From the NCBI GenBank assembly GCA_034437315.1, contig DAOTUC010000156.1:1-5948 (forward strand): DNA of 5,948 nucleotides. Direction: 5' to 3'. This DNA is from DSAR01 sp034437315. Its GTDB lineage: Bacteria > Chloroflexota > Anaerolineae > B4-G1. A model generated the notes under the pieces. That model was not told the origin of the DNA. It ran no database searches and saw only the letters and a program-made list of their open reading frames with translations. How positions within the stretch are numbered: the stretch's first letter is position 1; every line of letters begins with the position of its first letter. The translations under genes were made by a program, and so were the position numbers. Shown piece by piece: positions 5,836 to 5,948 of the stretch.

Positions 5836-5939
5836 TAAGAATTCGGAAGTCTTCCGTCGAGTATCTCAGAGGCAAAGTTGATTGACTATCACGTCAAAAT
5901 CGGCTGTTCAATGCGCCTTTTGAGACTTCCGAATTCTAA
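5836..5939. mobile_element. MITE-like palindromic element with 14-bp perfect inverted ends
   Basis: GAATTCGGAAGTCT (5839-5852) is repeated in perfect inverse at 5923-5936, enclosing 70 bases. The 98-bp unit is flanked by TAA on both sides (5836-5838 and 5937-5939), which could be a 3-bp target duplication but is short enough to be chance. Interior pieces also pair (AGGC with GCCT, TTGA with TCAA), so the whole unit can fold into one long hairpin. The left arm carries a second local palindrome, CGGAAG/CTTCCG. It is too short to encode a transposase. A large regulatory hairpin, or the end of an insertion sequence beyond the window, are alternatives. Confidence 0.5.
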
Positions 5940-5948
5940 TGACGATTG

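Noticed and set aside
5702..5881. 59-codon small protein gene
   Set aside because: Not listed as a gene: no family motif, no ribosome-binding site, and its end lies within the inverted repeat. It is kept only as a possibility under the rightward promoter.

Overview
The window looks like chromosomal DNA of a GC-rich bacterium. Two things suggest Chloroflexota (Anaerolineae-like): the large membrane protein with two von Willebrand A (VWA) domains and a glutamine-amidotransferase-like domain, and the small palindromic repeats between genes. This is pattern recognition, not a database result. The genes are GC-rich with few intergenic bases, whereas the two larger intergenic stretches (about 940-1315 and 5469-5948) are AT-richer and hold almost all of the repeats and promoters.

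Layout. Positions 1-274 (+) encode the last 90 residues of a protein with the C-terminal signature of Eco57I/type IIG-like adenine methylases. Its stop codon overlaps the GTG start (GTGA) of a 222-residue Crp/Fnr-type regulator at 271-939 (+), which suggests translational coupling. A short GC hairpin with a T run sits on the regulator's stop codon. The following gap carries an imperfect inverted repeat (1006-1103) and a MITE-like element (1124-1233) with terminal inverted repeats and a perfect 9-bp flanking duplication. The core of that element is a REPIN-like pair of GTAG-plus-hairpin units. A near-consensus sigma-70 promoter follows and leads almost directly into a PlsC-type acyltransferase gene (1316-2437, +) that has Glu in place of the usual catalytic Asp and an unrecognised C-terminal domain.

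Only 64 bp after it, a convergent gene (2502-5468, -) encodes a 988-residue protein with two N-terminal membrane helices, two VWA domains, a GATase1-like domain, a third membrane helix and a disordered tail. Its promoter (TTGACT, 17 bp, TATACT) lies about 140 bases upstream of the preferred start and predicts a leader of about 136 nt with several possible stems. Back to back with it is a rightward extended -10 promoter (5665-5692) whose product is unclear. The right edge holds a second MITE-like palindromic element (5836-5939).

Functional picture. The first two genes probably form an operon, with the regulator possibly linked to the restriction-modification gene. The acyltransferase and VWA genes appear to be independent, each with its own promoter, and share no obvious pathway. 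The most unusual features are the REPIN-like core nested in a duplication-flanked element, the acyltransferase HX4E motif, and the possible structured leader of the VWA gene. I see no CRISPR array, tRNA, rRNA or transposase gene.
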